NCBI GenBank assembly: GCA_963971535.1
Contig: OZ020587.1
Location: forward strand, 154,912,682 to 154,976,681
Reading direction: 5' to 3'
DNA length: 64,000 nt
From: Notolepis coatsorum
Taxonomy: Eukaryota; Chordata; Actinopteri; Aulopiformes; Paralepididae
Shown: positions 10,304 to 20,790 of the stretch, one piece after another
Position numbering within the stretch: the stretch's first letter is position 1
Layout: each line of letters starts with the position of its first letter
Notes under the pieces: model-generated
The model's input: only the letters and a program-made list of their open reading frames with translations
What the model was told of the DNA's origin: nothing
Database searches by the model: none
Made by a program: the position numbers and the translations under genes

Positions 10304-13300
10304 GTGCCTCGGTAGATCCCCACACTTGAAGTGATGTGATGGTAGGAGAAGAGTTGGAAAACAAGGATACGTTGACATCATACCTTTATTTTCTCTCTCA
10401 CTATTTTCGAGAAAATACGGCGATATTGTCTTCGTACTGGAGTGTCTGGAAGATGATGATCATTCTAAAAATCCTCCACCGGTTTTCGTATTGGGAGTTC
10501 GCGCCGCTACATGCTTTTCCAACTGCAGTCCTTGCTGTGTGCTGGTTGCGGTAAAGACACAGCTGGGCTGTAGGACGCGCCGCTGTTGTGAGAAGCGGTG
10601 GGTTCCAGGTTTGGTGAGTTATGTTTTGCTGGCAGGCTCCACTTGTCTGTTAGTGCTATGGGGGCTAATTGACAATGTTTATGAAAACCGGCCCCAGGCT
10701 AGGGTCCTTTGTTCAGCCTCTTAGGCGACAGAAGACCTTGGTCTGAAGCCCATTATAGTTTTAACTAGTGGGCCACGACCATTAACACTGGTGATCCCTA
10801 TGTTTTCTGGACGAGTGGATATCTCTCTGTCACCGTGTAGGCCCCTTCTTTCATATCCAAATGAGAGTATTCCCTCACGAGGAGATATGGGCATAGATGT
10901 TCGATAGCGGAAGATCTGTGTTCAAAGTCAGCTACACAGGCCAGTTGGGTATTGTGCTGGCTCCGTCGGGTGTGGTAAAATCACTGTTGTAAAACTGTGT
11001 TAACATCTTGTTTCTCTTTTCTCTTAAAAAGTGAGGAGGGTTTCAGAACGGCGGCCTGTCTGGGTGAGTGTTATATCATTGTGTACACGTTCAGGTGATA
11101 GCTGCTTAGCTTACGTGCTAGTGGTGGCCTACTGTTAGCCAGTCAGCTGTTAGCTGCGGCGCTAGCCTGCTGTGATCACTAGGTGGCCTACTAGGTTAGG
11201 CTGGGGAACGTTAGCTTGCTGCTATCGGCCTAGGTCCAGCGCGGGGTGGCTCCGGCACCTCGCGCGCCGCCACGGTTCCCGACTCTCCTCTCCCTCACGG
11301 GGAGAGGCGGGGGGATTCGAAGCTACTCTCTGGTCGCGCGCGCGCCGTTCGCTAGGCGTCTCGCGGGCTGGGGCGGTAGCGTCCGACGGTTAGGGAGGCC
11401 GTTAGCTTAATGCTACTCTGTTGAACGTGCTTTGATTATAACATGTTTTACACTCTTGACTACGACGTCATCTTTGACAGGGGATGTTCGTCGACCCTGC
11501 CCTGAGCCAGGACGGCAAGGATTGCGTCAACAAAGGGGACCGTAGCGATGGGTTGGAGCGGCGACGCTGGCCGGGTCGGCAACACAGGACGGCTGTGTTT
11601 ACTACGGGGCCTTGAGACTGCACTTCGTTGATCTACGCTCCGGGTAGGCTAGGTTTGGCCAGACCTTATACACGTCTTCTGGCTTTACCTTCTAAATGTT
11701 TTGTAAATAACGATGTTTTCCAAAAACGTGTGTTGCTGCAATACATTTAGGATACGACGCGAGTTATGTGTGAATTGTCTTGTCACTGGTAATTAGCTTC
11801 TCCGTGCAAATCGGGTTGTTGTTACAGATGTGAAAATGATCTGGTTGTTGTGTGAGAAACATCATGTGTGTTTATATGTACCGTGTACTCACAACTAAGG
11901 GGGTTAACTAACCTATGAAGCTATGCTTAGTGACAAATGAGTAAAGAATGATTCTTTTCTCAGCCTGTAATGACAATAAACAGTGTGTTCACATATTAAC
12001 AGGTTTTCCTGTTTTAAACTGGCCGTATTAAGGGTAAAGTAGGAGGATTGTGTTTTTCCCCCCGGTTCCCTGGGGACTTCTTCATCCTCCTATCAGTGTG
12101 GACATGTTGTTGCACTACATTGTGTCAATGTGTGGTAGGGATACGATGTAACCCTTAGCTTGATTGCTGAGGTTGTGCTAAATCTGCTGGAGAACCTTTA
12201 TTTTCCTAAAAGAAAAGATTGTTGGTCGCTTTCGTGTGTGCTTAGCAAGGCCTGTGGCCGATACTAATCGAGAATTATGTATTCTCTCATTATGAAAAAC
12301 GGCGTTCCTCTGTAGAGTGTTTTTGCCATTTTTTGTAGGTGATGATGGGTTGTGTGTGTCATGTGACCTACAACTGGGTTGGACTGGCCACAGAAGCACA
12401 TGTGTAAGTTTGGACCGGGGCTCTTAGAGAGCCCTCTCTATTCTGTGTTTTTTCCTTAGTAAAAATCAGATAGCAGGTTAGCTCATGCGCTGTGTGAAGC
12501 TGTCAAACGCTTCATAGAGCTGACTATGACTGTGTCATACTCTCTTTTTGTCATTACATCGTATCATGGGTGTGGGGTCGTAAAGGGGTGAACTGGTAAC
12601 CTTTCCTCTCCCCCTTTTTTCTGTTGGTCAGGGGTACACCCCCTGTCCTTCAAGGTTCCTGTCACGCTGCGGTTCGGCACAGCAGAAATTCCCCCGCCAT
12701 AGAGTACGTCACCGTGCGCGTCTCTGTTGGTAGGACTTCCGTGTGCTGTTCAGGTCCATGTGATGGATCTGTTTTCGGGGGGTGGTCAGGGCTCCTCCTC
12801 ACCAAACGCCTATTCGGGCCTTCTGTGAGTTCGGACTCCTCCTTCCATGTGAGGGAGCCTCCTTCAGAGTACAGAGCCTCCTCCTCAGATTGTCAAGGTG
12901 AGTGGACCCTCTAGAAGGTGTCCTATTCTATTGTGTATGTATTCGATTCAATTCGATTATTGAGTGTGTATGGGTTCAGTGCCTCTTCCCCGGAGAGCCC
13001 TAAAACCAATTTTTTACATGGCTCAAGGTGCAATATATTCTTTTCAATCTGTACAGCTCGCGTGGGAAGTCTCTCTGGGGATTCCCGTCTCCTTCCTATG
13101 GGAGGGTGGTGGGATGTAAAAATGTGAAAAAAATTTACCCCCGGCTGTGTAGACTGGGATACATACTGTTGGTGCTTCCTTCTTTTCTATTAAAAAGAGT
13201 TGGAGTTAGGAAGTGTCACACCCCTCTTGTCGTTCCCCTGGGCGCCTTGGGGATTCAATGACAGGTCTAAATAGCCTGTTCATTGATGTGGGTGTGTCCC

Positions 13301-13837
13301 GACGCACGTATAGTGCTAGCTCGCTGTAAACAGGCGACTGACTGGCACGCCTTGGTTGCTTGAGGTTAAAACGGCGTTTTTATAAAGCAACTGGGATGGA
13401 GGTTTTTCCTCTTCCGACGACCACATCCCACGACCTGGGTTGGTTATCGACGGATTCTCGTTCATGTCTGGGGGATGATGACGGAATGGATCTGAACATA
13501 TGTAGAGGGGTCTCACGCCCTGGGGGTGGGCCACCGGGCGCGGTTCGCCCGAACGTCTGGGTGGCGCCTTCTTTTCATGTTAAGATCAACACGCATATCT
13601 GCCCTTTCTCCTGGAGTAGGCATGTCGGCGTGGTTATGGCACGGGACTGGTTCTGGTCACGCTGGTCCGGATCAGTTGAACCCGTTGTCCGCCGGGGATG
13701 CAGATCTGCTGTTCTGGTACCCTGAGGGACTTGGGCTTTTTTCAGGGGGAAAAATGCCAGGTCGGTCCGGGTGTCACAGGGTTAAGCGCTATGGAGACCC
13801 TGGTTGGGTAAATTTTTTACTCAGCACTGTCGTAATG
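10304..13837. other. Interior of DIRS-like element, no gene recognised
   Basis: GC- and CpG-rich patches (for example 11,230-11,390) alternate with plain sequence. Open frames are short and lack known motifs. A degraded gag is possible but unsupported. Confidence 0.4.
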
Positions 13838-13957
13838 GCTTACGGCCATGCCAACCTGTACACGCTCGATCTCGTCGGATCTCGGCCGCTACACAGGTTG
13901 GTCCTGGTTAGTACTTGGTTGGGAGACCGCCTGGGAATACCTAGTACGGTGTGCTTG
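13838..13957 (+). ncRNA. 5S rRNA-like sequence inside the DIRS-like element
   Basis: About 120 bases read as 5S rRNA from GCTTACGGCCATGCC to the 3' end. The internal Pol III promoter part is best kept: CTGGTTAGTACTTGG (box A region) and GGGAGACCGCCTGGGAATAC (box C). The 5' half has several substitutions (CTGTACACGCTCGATCTCG; GGCCGCTACACAGG), and the 3' terminal strand no longer matches the 5' strand perfectly. A T6 run at 13,975-13,980, 18 bases downstream, could terminate Pol III. It is a 5S pseudogene or a 5S-derived SINE-like piece, not a functional rDNA repeat. Confidence 0.8.
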
Positions 13958-13980
13958 GTGCTGGTTCTCCATTCTTTTTT

Positions 13981-15104
13981 GCTCTTCTCTCACGCATGGC
14001 GAAGAGGGGCCTGTTGGGGTGGTCTTTGACCTCCTCTGGTGACCCTGTGCTTCCCGTATCGCCAGGCCCGGTCCGAAGTAATGTTTCGTCGACCCGTAGG
14101 CCTGGGTTAACCCTTTTTGAAAACTGAAACACTTGTACTGCGGTATAGCCGGTGTATACTCGCAGGTGTGTTTTGGAGGTTTTTCTTGAGGGGTTATAGG
14201 AACAACCGCCGCATTGGGTAACACCAAGGTGGTTGATTCCCTGGTGTGTTGGAGCAGTGTCAACTCCCGGGTTCACCGGTTGAGGGTGCCCCTGCACGTT
14301 CATGACGTCTGCCAATCGTGTCAGCCTTCTCTGCCTCAACCCCTCTGGGTGGGGATTTTTTAAATGGAGGCTTGGTCATGCAACAACGCCAGCATACGCG
14401 CCTTCCGCCGGGGCGGCTGTGTTCAGCTGTCCCCTCTGGCGCCTGTCTCGTCCGCAGTCTCCAGGCTAGGGTTAACAGCCTGTTGCCTGGTTTTTCCCCG
14501 GTGCGCTGCCTGCTTCCGTTGGTTAACCTTTTTTGTGTGCTTACGGCCATGCTGACTGCCTGTTCTGCAGGGTCAGTGTGCCAGGCGGTGTACTATTGGG
14601 GGGACAGGGCCCGCTCGGCTGAGGGGCCTTTGTCCGAATACGCTGGCGATGTGGGGGGCGGGGTCACTAAGTGCCCACCTGGTGGGGTCTTGATGCTGGC
14701 ATCATGGACTTCTCCGGGCCCCCGTTCCAGGGGGTCCAGTCCCTTTGGTGGGTCTGGGTCTTCCTTTGCGCTCCGCTGCTATGGCCTTGCCACGGGGTTG
14801 GGTTTGCCCTTGACCCCGTGATTCTGGGGGCAGTAACGAGGTTGTTTCCTCCGTTCGTTCCCGGGTGGCATGCGGGTTGTGCGTGTGTGTAGTCGTGGGG
14901 TCAAGCCACGGTCTGCTCACCCTGTGCGTTGAGTTGCTTGAGTGCCTCTTCGCACGGTCGGGTCCGTCGCCCTCCCGTGAAGCCCCCAATAGGGGGGGTG
15001 CCCTCCATTAGGGTGGGTCGGGGGGGCTCGGCCCTCCCTGTTCTGATGGTTGTGGGGGGCTTTCAGCGGGGTGTATTTGTCGGCCGATGGCTCTCGCTCG
15101 GCCT
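13981..15104. other. Interior of DIRS-like element, no gene recognised
   Basis: GC-rich with plus-strand frames of 167 and 96 codons (14,318-14,821 and nearby). They are rich in Gly, Ser and Leu and lack any motif I know. A remnant of a gag-like frame is possible. Confidence 0.35.
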
Positions 15105-15190
15105 CCCTTGTGCAGAGAGTGACGCCGAGCGAGAGCTAATACGATACAGAACGTTAGGTTATGACTATAACCAAGTTCTGTTAGTATAGC
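15105..15190 (+). repeat. DIRS internal complementary region
   Basis: The left half (GTGCAGAGAGTGACGCCGAG... ACAGAAC) is the reverse complement of the element's left end. The right half (AGGTTATGACTATAACCAAG...) is the reverse complement of its right end. This junction-like array is diagnostic of DIRS elements and is used in rebuilding full ends during replication. Confidence 0.75.
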
Positions 15191-15229
15191 GACGCTCGGC
15201 GTCCGACGCCGCTGCAGCCCTTGATCTCG

Positions 15230-15404
15230 CCTTGTGGTGAAAGCTTGGGAAGGAGGCGAGTGGGTGGCCCCACCCCTGCTTATATGGGTAAGCTGATAGG
15301 GGTGTGGTCAGACAAATATTGGGATTAAAGGTACATTGTGGTCTTTATTCAGTGCGTGTGCACGTGTGCGAGGACAGTGCAGAGAGTGACGCCGAGCCTC
15401 GCTA
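15230..15404 (-). repeat. Right inverted terminal repeat of DIRS-like element
   Basis: Inverted partner of 10,134-10,303. The terminal stretch to 15,438 reads ...GTTATAGTCATAACCTAAC before the LINE codons resume. Confidence 0.8.
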
Positions 15405-15438
15405 TACTAACAGAACTTGGTTATAGTCATAACCTAAC

Positions 15439-16069
15439 GTTAGTCAAGGTTCTCCACAAGGAGAAGCTCAACGGGAGAGGTGACACTCCCTGGAGAGCGC
15501 ACCTTGGTCTCAGTGATGAGGTGAAACCAGAGTGGCGAGCACTGTATAAACCACCATTATTCAAAAGAATTGGCGATCTGCAGTGGAGGGTTTTACATGG
15601 CATAGTGGCTGTCAATTCTTTTATTTCCATATTGAACCCTAACGTCTCACATGACTGTCCTTTTTGTGCGCAAAGGGAAACAGTTTTCCACTGTTTTCTG
15701 GACTGTTCCAGGCTGCTGCCTCTGCTAGGGTTACTAGAGAGACTTTTTCAGTCCGGTGAAGAGGTGTTCTCGAAAGAGAGGTACATTTTAGGTTTTAAAT
15801 ACTGTAGAAAGAAGTGTCACCTTTTTAATTTCATTTTAGGGAGAGCAAAGATGGCTGTGTATCTCAGTAGGAGGAATAAGATAGAACAGATCTTGGATCA
15901 TGATGCTGTATGTCTGTTCAGAAAAATTATCAAAGCCAGACTGAGCATAGATTATAATTATTATAGAGCATTGAACAACCTAGATCAGTTCACTGATATA
16001 TGGGCACATAAAGGAGTGTTGTGCTCTGTAATGGAAGATGAGTTGGTGTTGGCAATTGAGCTGATTTGA
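15439..16069 (+). pseudogene. LINE ORF2, part 3: C-terminal domain
   Basis: Resumes with LLVKVLHKEKLNG and runs open for ~210 codons. It includes LQWRVLHGIVAVNSF and the CPFC...ETVFHCFLDC motif (C-x2-C-x7-H-x4-C) at 15,657-15,706, a zinc-finger-like block near the C terminus of Tx1/L1-branch ORF2 proteins. The stop is TGA at 16,067. This last third is less damaged than the first two. Confidence 0.75.
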
Positions 16070-16125
16070 GTTTTTTCTTTGTTGTGGTTGATTTTTGTTG
16101 TTGGTGGTGTTTTCTTTTTGTTGTT

Positions 16126-16164
<39 letters not shown>
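16126..16164 (+). repeat. (GTT)n microsatellite in LINE 3' UTR
   Basis: About 13 GTT/TTG triplets in the 3' UTR of the Tx1-like element, upstream of AATAAA at ~16,276. Confidence 0.9.
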
Positions 16165-16165
<1 letters not shown>

Positions 16166-16304
16166 GCTTTTAAAAATTGATTGTCAAATTGTTTGTAGGT
16201 GTTCTTGGAAGAAAGACAAGTGTTATACAGTTGACTGTGTAATACTTTTTGTTGTAATGCTGGAATGATTTATAAATAAAGTGTCGTTAAAATTCAAAAA
16301 ATTC

Positions 16305-18286
16305 TCTCTCTCAATTCAATTCAATTCAAATAGGCTTTATTGGCATGAAATATTAACATACTTATTGCCAAAGCAAGTTCAACATACAAACAATAACATA
16401 TATATTAAGCAATAAAATATCATAACATTAGTAATAACAGTAAGGACAATCAACAAGAAACATATTAATTTACAAAATAGTCACTCGATCGGGTAGTCAT
16501 TTTTCAAGTGTGGCCATTCAGATACATTTTACAGGGCTTGTTCTCTTATTTTGTGACAACCGTCTACATATTTTGCAGCTAATGCTGTACACTGACTTTT
16601 CTCCCCACACATGTATAGTAGCTTTTGGTGATCAGGGAGATGGATAAACTGTGCATCAATTTTGTTTATTTTATCAAAGAAGACTTCTCTTAGGTCCTTG
16701 TATTTCTCACAGTATAGCAGGAAGTGAAGTTCTGTCTCAATGTCCCCCTGATGGCAAAGTGAACACAGCCTGGGCTCTCTGGGCAGCCAGTTTTGCCTGT
16801 AACGGCCTGTTTCTATGGTTAGACTGTGTCCACACAGTCTGTACTGTGTCAATGTTTTTCTTAATTTTATCTCACTCACAGTAGTCAGGTATTCTGCCAC
16901 CATGTACTCTCTGTTTAGGGTCAAATAGAATTCTAATTTACTTTGAGATTTGGTTGATTTGTTCCAATATTCTATATAGTTTTCTTTTTGTTTTGAGATT
17001 ATTTGGTTGGGCCAGATTTTTTGGTATCTGTCCTGAAGCATTTGTGGGCAGAGATTTCTGACTAGCTGGCAGAGGGGACTCCTATCTGGGTTCATCTCTT
17101 GGCTCTGAAGGGCTTTGTAGTGGTAGGAGTGGGGGTCACTTGATTGGAGGTGTGTGTAAAATGTTATGGCTCGCTTTTGAATTTGAATGATTAGGGGGTA
17201 TTGGCAGAGTTCTGCCCTGCATGCATTATTGGCAGTGTGTCTGTGGACCTTAAGTAGGTTTTTGCACAATTCTGCATGCAGTACTTCTAATGGGTGTTTT
17301 TCCCATTTTGGGAAATCTTGGTTAGTTAATGGACCCCACACTTCACTGCCATATAATATTATTGGATTTATTACGGAATTTAGAATTTTGAGCCAGGTCC
17401 TAATTGGGATGTCAATTGGAATTTTCCTTTTGATGGCATAAAAAGCCCTTCTTCCCTTCTCCTTCAATTCATTCACAGCCATATTGAAGTTTCCATTATG
17501 ATTTATTTTCAATCCCAAATATGGGTAGCTTTTTGTGTTTTCTAATATGTGTGTGCCTAATTTAAATGTATTATGTGAACTCTGAGACTTGTGTCTCCTT
17601 TGAAAGATCATGACTTTAGTCTTCTTCATGTTTACGTTCAGAGACCATGTCTGGCAGAACTGGTGGAGGATGTCTCGGTTCTGTTGTAGACCCTCTTTAG
17701 TGGCTGACAGCAGAACCAGATCATCTGCGTACATCAGTAATTTTACATTGGTATCGTGCAGAGTCAGACCGGGTGCAGTAGAAAGTTCTAATAACTTTGC
17801 TAATTCATTTATATATATATTAAACAATGTTGGGTTTAAATTGCACCCCTGGCGGACTCCGCGACCCTGGGTGAAGAAATTTGTTCTTTTATTTCCAATT
17901 CTAACAGCACATCTGTTTTTTGTGTACATGGATTTGATCAAGTCATATGTATTTCCTCCAACACCACTTTCTAGAATTTTGAAGAAAAGACCTTTGTGCC
18001 AAATTGAGTCAAAAGCTTTTTCAAAATCGACAAAGCAGGAATATATTTTGTTTTTGTTCATTTTTACGTGAATGTCAATTAGGGTTTTAAGAGTGTATAT
18101 ATGGTCAGAGGTACGATAATTTGGTAAGAATCCGATTTGGCTTTTACTTAGAACGCTGTGTTCTGTAAGGAATTCTATGAGTCTGGTGTTGATGATACTA
18201 CATAGAAGTTTGCCCAAATTACTCGTCACACAGATACCCCTATAGTTTTTTGGGTCATGTTTATCTCCACTCTTGAAAATTGGGGT
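16305..18286 (-). mobile_element. Second non-LTR retrotransposon (3' part), runs into gap
   Basis: Minus-strand LINE whose 3' end lies at ~16,305-16,330, with a GAATT-type pentamer tail. It reads leftward from the assembly gap. Branch uncertain: the Cys/His C terminus and pentameric tail suggest an I/Nimb- or Rex-type element. A short ORF piece of the same family recurs as a satellite at 48,403-48,990. Confidence 0.8.
16529..18286 (-). CDS. LINE ORF2 reverse transcriptase, N-terminus lost in gap
   Basis: About 585 codons run open from the gap edge to TAA at 16,529-16,531. Starting at TPIFKSGDKHDPKNYRGICV, the reverse transcriptase blocks follow: QIGFLPNYRTSDHI, CFVDFEKAFDSIWH (first catalytic Asp), GVRQGCNLNPTLFN, and MYADDLVLLS (catalytic Asp pair, ~17,725). 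Next come thumb (YPYLGLKIN) and connection regions. A C-terminal LCSLCHQGDIETELHFLLYC zinc-finger-like motif sits at ~16,700-16,760. No stops or shifts are visible in this span, so this copy is fairly young. The endonuclease would lie upstream, in or beyond the run of N. The protein copies element RNA at the nicked target site. Confidence 0.8.
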   Translation of the reverse strand, partial: TPIFKSGDKHDPKNYRGICVTSNLGKLLCSIINTRLIEFLTEHSVLSKSQIGFLPNYRTSDHIYTLKTLIDIHVKMNKNKIYSCFVDFEKAFDSIWHKGLFFKILESGVGGNTYDLIKSMYTKNRCAVRIGNKRTNFFTQGRGVRQGCNLNPTLFNIYINELAKLLELSTAPGLTLHDTNVKLLMYADDLVLLSATKEGLQQNRDILHQFCQTWSLNVNMKKTKVMIFQRRHKSQSSHNTFKLGTHILENTKSYPYLGLKINHNGNFNMAVNELKEKGRRAFYAIKRKIPIDIPIRTWLKILNSVINPIILYGSEVWGPLTNQDFPKWEKHPLEVLHAELCKNLLKVHRHTANNACRAELCQYPLIIQIQKRAITFYTHLQSSDPHSYHYKALQSQEMNPDRSPLCQLVRNLCPQMLQDRYQKIWPNQIISKQKENYIEYWNKSTKSQSKLEFYLTLNREYMVAEYLTTVSEIKLRKTLTQYRLCGHSLTIETGRYRQNWLPREPRLCSLCHQGDIETELHFLLYCEKYKDLREVFFDKINKIDAQFIHLPDHQKLLYMCGEKSQCTALAAKYVDGCHKIREQAL

Positions 18287-18486
18287 NNNNNNNNNNNNNN
18301 NNNNNNNNNNNNNNNNNNNNNNNNNNNNNNNNNNNNNNNNNNNNNNNNNNNNNNNNNNNNNNNNNNNNNNNNNNNNNNNNNNNNNNNNNNNNNNNNNNNN
18401 NNNNNNNNNNNNNNNNNNNNNNNNNNNNNNNNNNNNNNNNNNNNNNNNNNNNNNNNNNNNNNNNNNNNNNNNNNNNNNNNNNNNNN
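18287..18486. other. Assembly gap (200 N)
   Basis: Exactly 200 unknown bases, probably a placeholder of unknown true length. It cuts the LINE ORF. Sequence on its right (GGGAGCCCATCGCAGGG...) does not continue the LINE frame. Confidence 0.98.
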
Positions 18487-19007
18487 TTTGGGAGCCCATC
18501 GCAGGGCCTTGCGAGTGCACAAGTACGAGCGAGGGAGAGGATAAACACGCCACCTAGACGCAATTTCAACAATTACCCCCCTATAATAAAGTAAGTGCTT
18601 GTTTTACTGTCAAAGGCAATCCAGAGGGCAGAGTTTTATGCCACATTAGCCTCTGCTCATCCATAAAGAATGATAAAAAAAGGAATAAAAATGGCCACCA
18701 ACATACCCACCAGGCTGGCCCTGTTTTATTTGACGTATATGACAAGGAAGCAGGGCTCATACTATCACCGACATCTAAGAAGGGAGATCCCCCCTTGAAC
18801 GGCCCTTCTAAGGTTTCTCTCCTCCACATTGCCTGTGGTGCATTTTTTACTATTGCTAGGTTTTAGTGAGTTTTTCTTTACCTTCGCGTGGGGTATGTCT
18901 GGGAGTGTTGCATTCATTTTATTTATTACATTTTTTTTTGACTTTATGGTGTTTTTGTTTTGTTCTTGATTTATTTTGATGTTTCTTCTTTTAATTTTTT
19001 TTTGTGT
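18487..19007. other. No gene recognised
   Basis: AT-rich sequence with T-runs. No coding or structural feature recognised. Confidence 0.4.
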
Positions 19008-19168
19008 TATCTTTTTCCCCCTCCTTTTTCCGTTTTTCTCCCATCCCAATGTTAGTCGTTATGCCAATTCCCAATCCCCTTCCTGGTCGCACTCTACCCC
19101 CTACCGTCGGTCTGGGAGGGCTTAGACTATCACATGCTTCCTCCGACACATGTGTAGCCAATCCCCCC
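19008..19168 (-). mobile_element. Truncated copy of tRNA-derived SINE
   Basis: Matches 20,184-20,345 closely (CCCATCCCAATGTTAGT, CGGTCTGGGAGGGC, CACATGCTTCCTCCGACACA). It lacks the tRNA-like head of the complete copy. A short (TTTGA)n run follows at ~19,178-19,200. Confidence 0.75.
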
Positions 19169-19200
19169 TACAAATTAATTTGATTTGATTTGATTTGACT

Positions 19201-20183
19201 CATATCCCCTTCAACCCCACTGTGTTATAGGTTCTGTTCAAACACATCTACAACGTTATAACACAGTAAACTGCGGTCCCGTCCGCTTCGTTTTGACTCC
19301 GCGCGGAGAGCGGTCCGGCCTAGAACCAAGCGGACTCAGGTAGGTATCAGCACCGGTTACACCTCTGTAATTGGGGCGGATGATTTCTTATATATATTTT
19401 TTCCCCCGAGCGGGGTGGCTCTGAAATACGCGCCCTGCGACTTTAATAAGTTCCAGAGTCCAGGGCCCTGCTACTCCCAAGGTGCTGGTCTGAGTCGCCA
19501 ACATTTATCACGTAAACATCCAACACGGCGCTAAAGCAGACTAATGCCTCCCTGCTCCGGCATCCCTTCTGCAGCCCCATCAGAATCATGGCAACAAATC
19601 CGGCTTTTAATAGTTATCTATGGAGTCCCTCGCACGCAATGAACACCCACATTTATTTCTCCAGGCTTTCTCCCGACGAGGGTAAGTGGATCAATTAGTG
19701 AAGACTACAAGTTCAGCATCTTTACACATAGTATCAATTGTTAAGTTGAGCAACAGCACAGGTTCCCCCGGATTATCTCAGATCTCTACCTCCTCCTCCT
19801 CCTCCTCCTCCTCCTCCTCCTCCTCCTCCTCCTCCTCCTCCTCCTCCTCCTCTCCTCCCTCCATCCCCCTCTCTCTATTCTCTCCATCCCAGGTCTAAAG
19901 CCTCATTACGACTGATCCTGCGAAACACACAACCTTGGCGCACACCTTCGTGCTAATGGCCCACAGATTGATTTTTAATTAGTAACACTTTTGGACGCCG
20001 GCCAACTGAAATGGACTTATATGAGCAAACTAATCACCTTTTACTTTAAGGGCAGAGAGGTCTCCTCTAAGTGGACGGTGTTGAGGATTTTTTACAATGT
20101 TTGGATGTTCACAGGGAAAAGTGCCACAAAACGCGAATGATTTCAGTTACGTTCTCTTTGAGTCCGGTTTATTGCTATTTGCA
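19201..20183. other. Unique-looking non-repeat sequence with (CCT)n
   Basis: Not similar to other parts of the window. It has moderate GC and several TAAT/ATTA cores (for example TTTTTAATTAGTAACAC at ~19,972). A short frame from the ATG at ~19,589 runs 36 codons across a donor-like GAGG/GTAAGT at ~19,682. It could be host conserved non-coding DNA or an exon; neither is shown. Confidence 0.35.
19789..19853 (+). repeat. (CCT)n microsatellite
   Basis: About 21 CCT triplets in a row. Confidence 0.95.
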
Positions 20184-20640
20184 CATCTTTTTCCTCCTTC
20201 TTTTTCAGTTTTTCTCCCATCCCAATGTTAGTTGTTATGCCAATTCCCAATCCCCTTCCTGGTCGTTGCGCACTCTACCCCCTACTGTCGGTCTGGGAGG
20301 GCGGAGACTATCACATGCTTCCTCCGACACATGTGTAGCCAGCCCACCACTTCTTTTCACCTGGCAGCGCAGACTCTCACTGGGGGAGTGTAACGTGTGG
20401 AAGGATCACACTACGTCTCCCAGATCCTTCCCTCGCTGTGCAGGCGCCCCGACCGAACTGTAGGAGTCGCTGTTTTACAACGACCAGAATACCACCCCAC
20501 CGGCTTCCCTCCCGCTGACTCTGCCAATCGAGCCAGTATGACGGCCGGCCCAAGCCGGAAGCAACGCTGACAGCTGGATTCGATACTAGTGTCTCTTGCG
20601 TTGGTGACGAGCGCCTTGTCCGCTGCGCCACCCAGCCGCC
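20184..20640 (-). mobile_element. tRNA-derived SINE
   Basis: Read on the minus strand, it begins GGGCGGCTGGGTGGCGCAGC, with a tRNA A-box (TGGCGCAGCGGACAAGG). A degenerate B-box follows ~40 bases later (TATCGAATCCA). A ~350-bp body then shares its far end with the copy at 19,008. Pol III promoter boxes in this order define a tRNA-SINE. Confidence 0.8.
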
Positions 20641-20790
20641 CTTGTCCTAATACTAACCTACAGTGTAGCGCTCAACACTTTGATGAACATTGTTACTCAG
20701 CTGATAGAGTTTGTACCCTTCCTGATGACTTGTCATACAGAACGTGTAAGTCGCTTTGGATAAAAGCGTCAGCTAAATGACAAGATGTAA
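20641..20790 (+). mobile_element. L2-type LINE 3' tail
   Basis: Near-identical to 52,856-53,012: TAACCTACAGTGTAGCGCTC, TTACTCAGCTGATAGAG, then GTAAGTCGCTTTGGATAAAA and GCGTCAGCTAAATGAC. It abuts the SINE head. It may be a 5'-truncated L2 copy, or the L2-derived tail of a composite SINE. Confidence 0.8.

Larger units (their letters stand above)
10114..15438 (+). mobile_element. DIRS-like element, apparently non-autonomous
   Basis: A 5.3-kb insertion with the DIRS layout. The left terminal sequence (GTTCTGTATCG...) and right terminal sequence (...CATAACCTAAC) carry inverted terminal repeats (10,134-10,303 against 15,230-15,404). An internal complementary region at about 15,105-15,190 joins the complements of both ends, as in DIRS circular junctions. 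It sits in the LINE without target duplication at a GTT, which agrees with tyrosine-recombinase integration. I could not find reverse transcriptase, RNase H or recombinase motifs inside. It probably relies on a relative such as the element at 22,109. GC content and CpG are much higher than in the flanking LINE. Confidence 0.75.
4504..16304 (+). mobile_element. Tx1/L1-like non-LTR retrotransposon, interrupted twice
   Basis: One LINE in plus orientation. ORF1 carries a CCHC knuckle. ORF2 carries an endonuclease, a reverse transcriptase and a C-terminal Cys/His motif. A (GTT)n-bearing 3' UTR ends near AATAAAGTGTCG at ~16,276. Removing the insertions at 7,672-9,219 and 10,114-15,438 leaves about 4.9 kb, close to full length for this type. 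The reading frame resumes exactly at both junctions, so the pieces belong to one copy. Several frameshifts and stops make it inactive. Assignment to the Tx1 branch of L1 rests on the short ORF1 with a knuckle and on RT motif style; it is inference. Confidence 0.8.

Noticed and set aside
13838-13957. Functional 5S rRNA gene
   Set aside because: Several substitutions in the 5' half, unpaired terminal stem, single copy inside a retroelement.
13360-14821. Plus-strand frames of 120-167 aa in the DIRS-like element as new genes
   Set aside because: GC-rich sequence favours long chance frames; they overlap in two frames and lack motifs.
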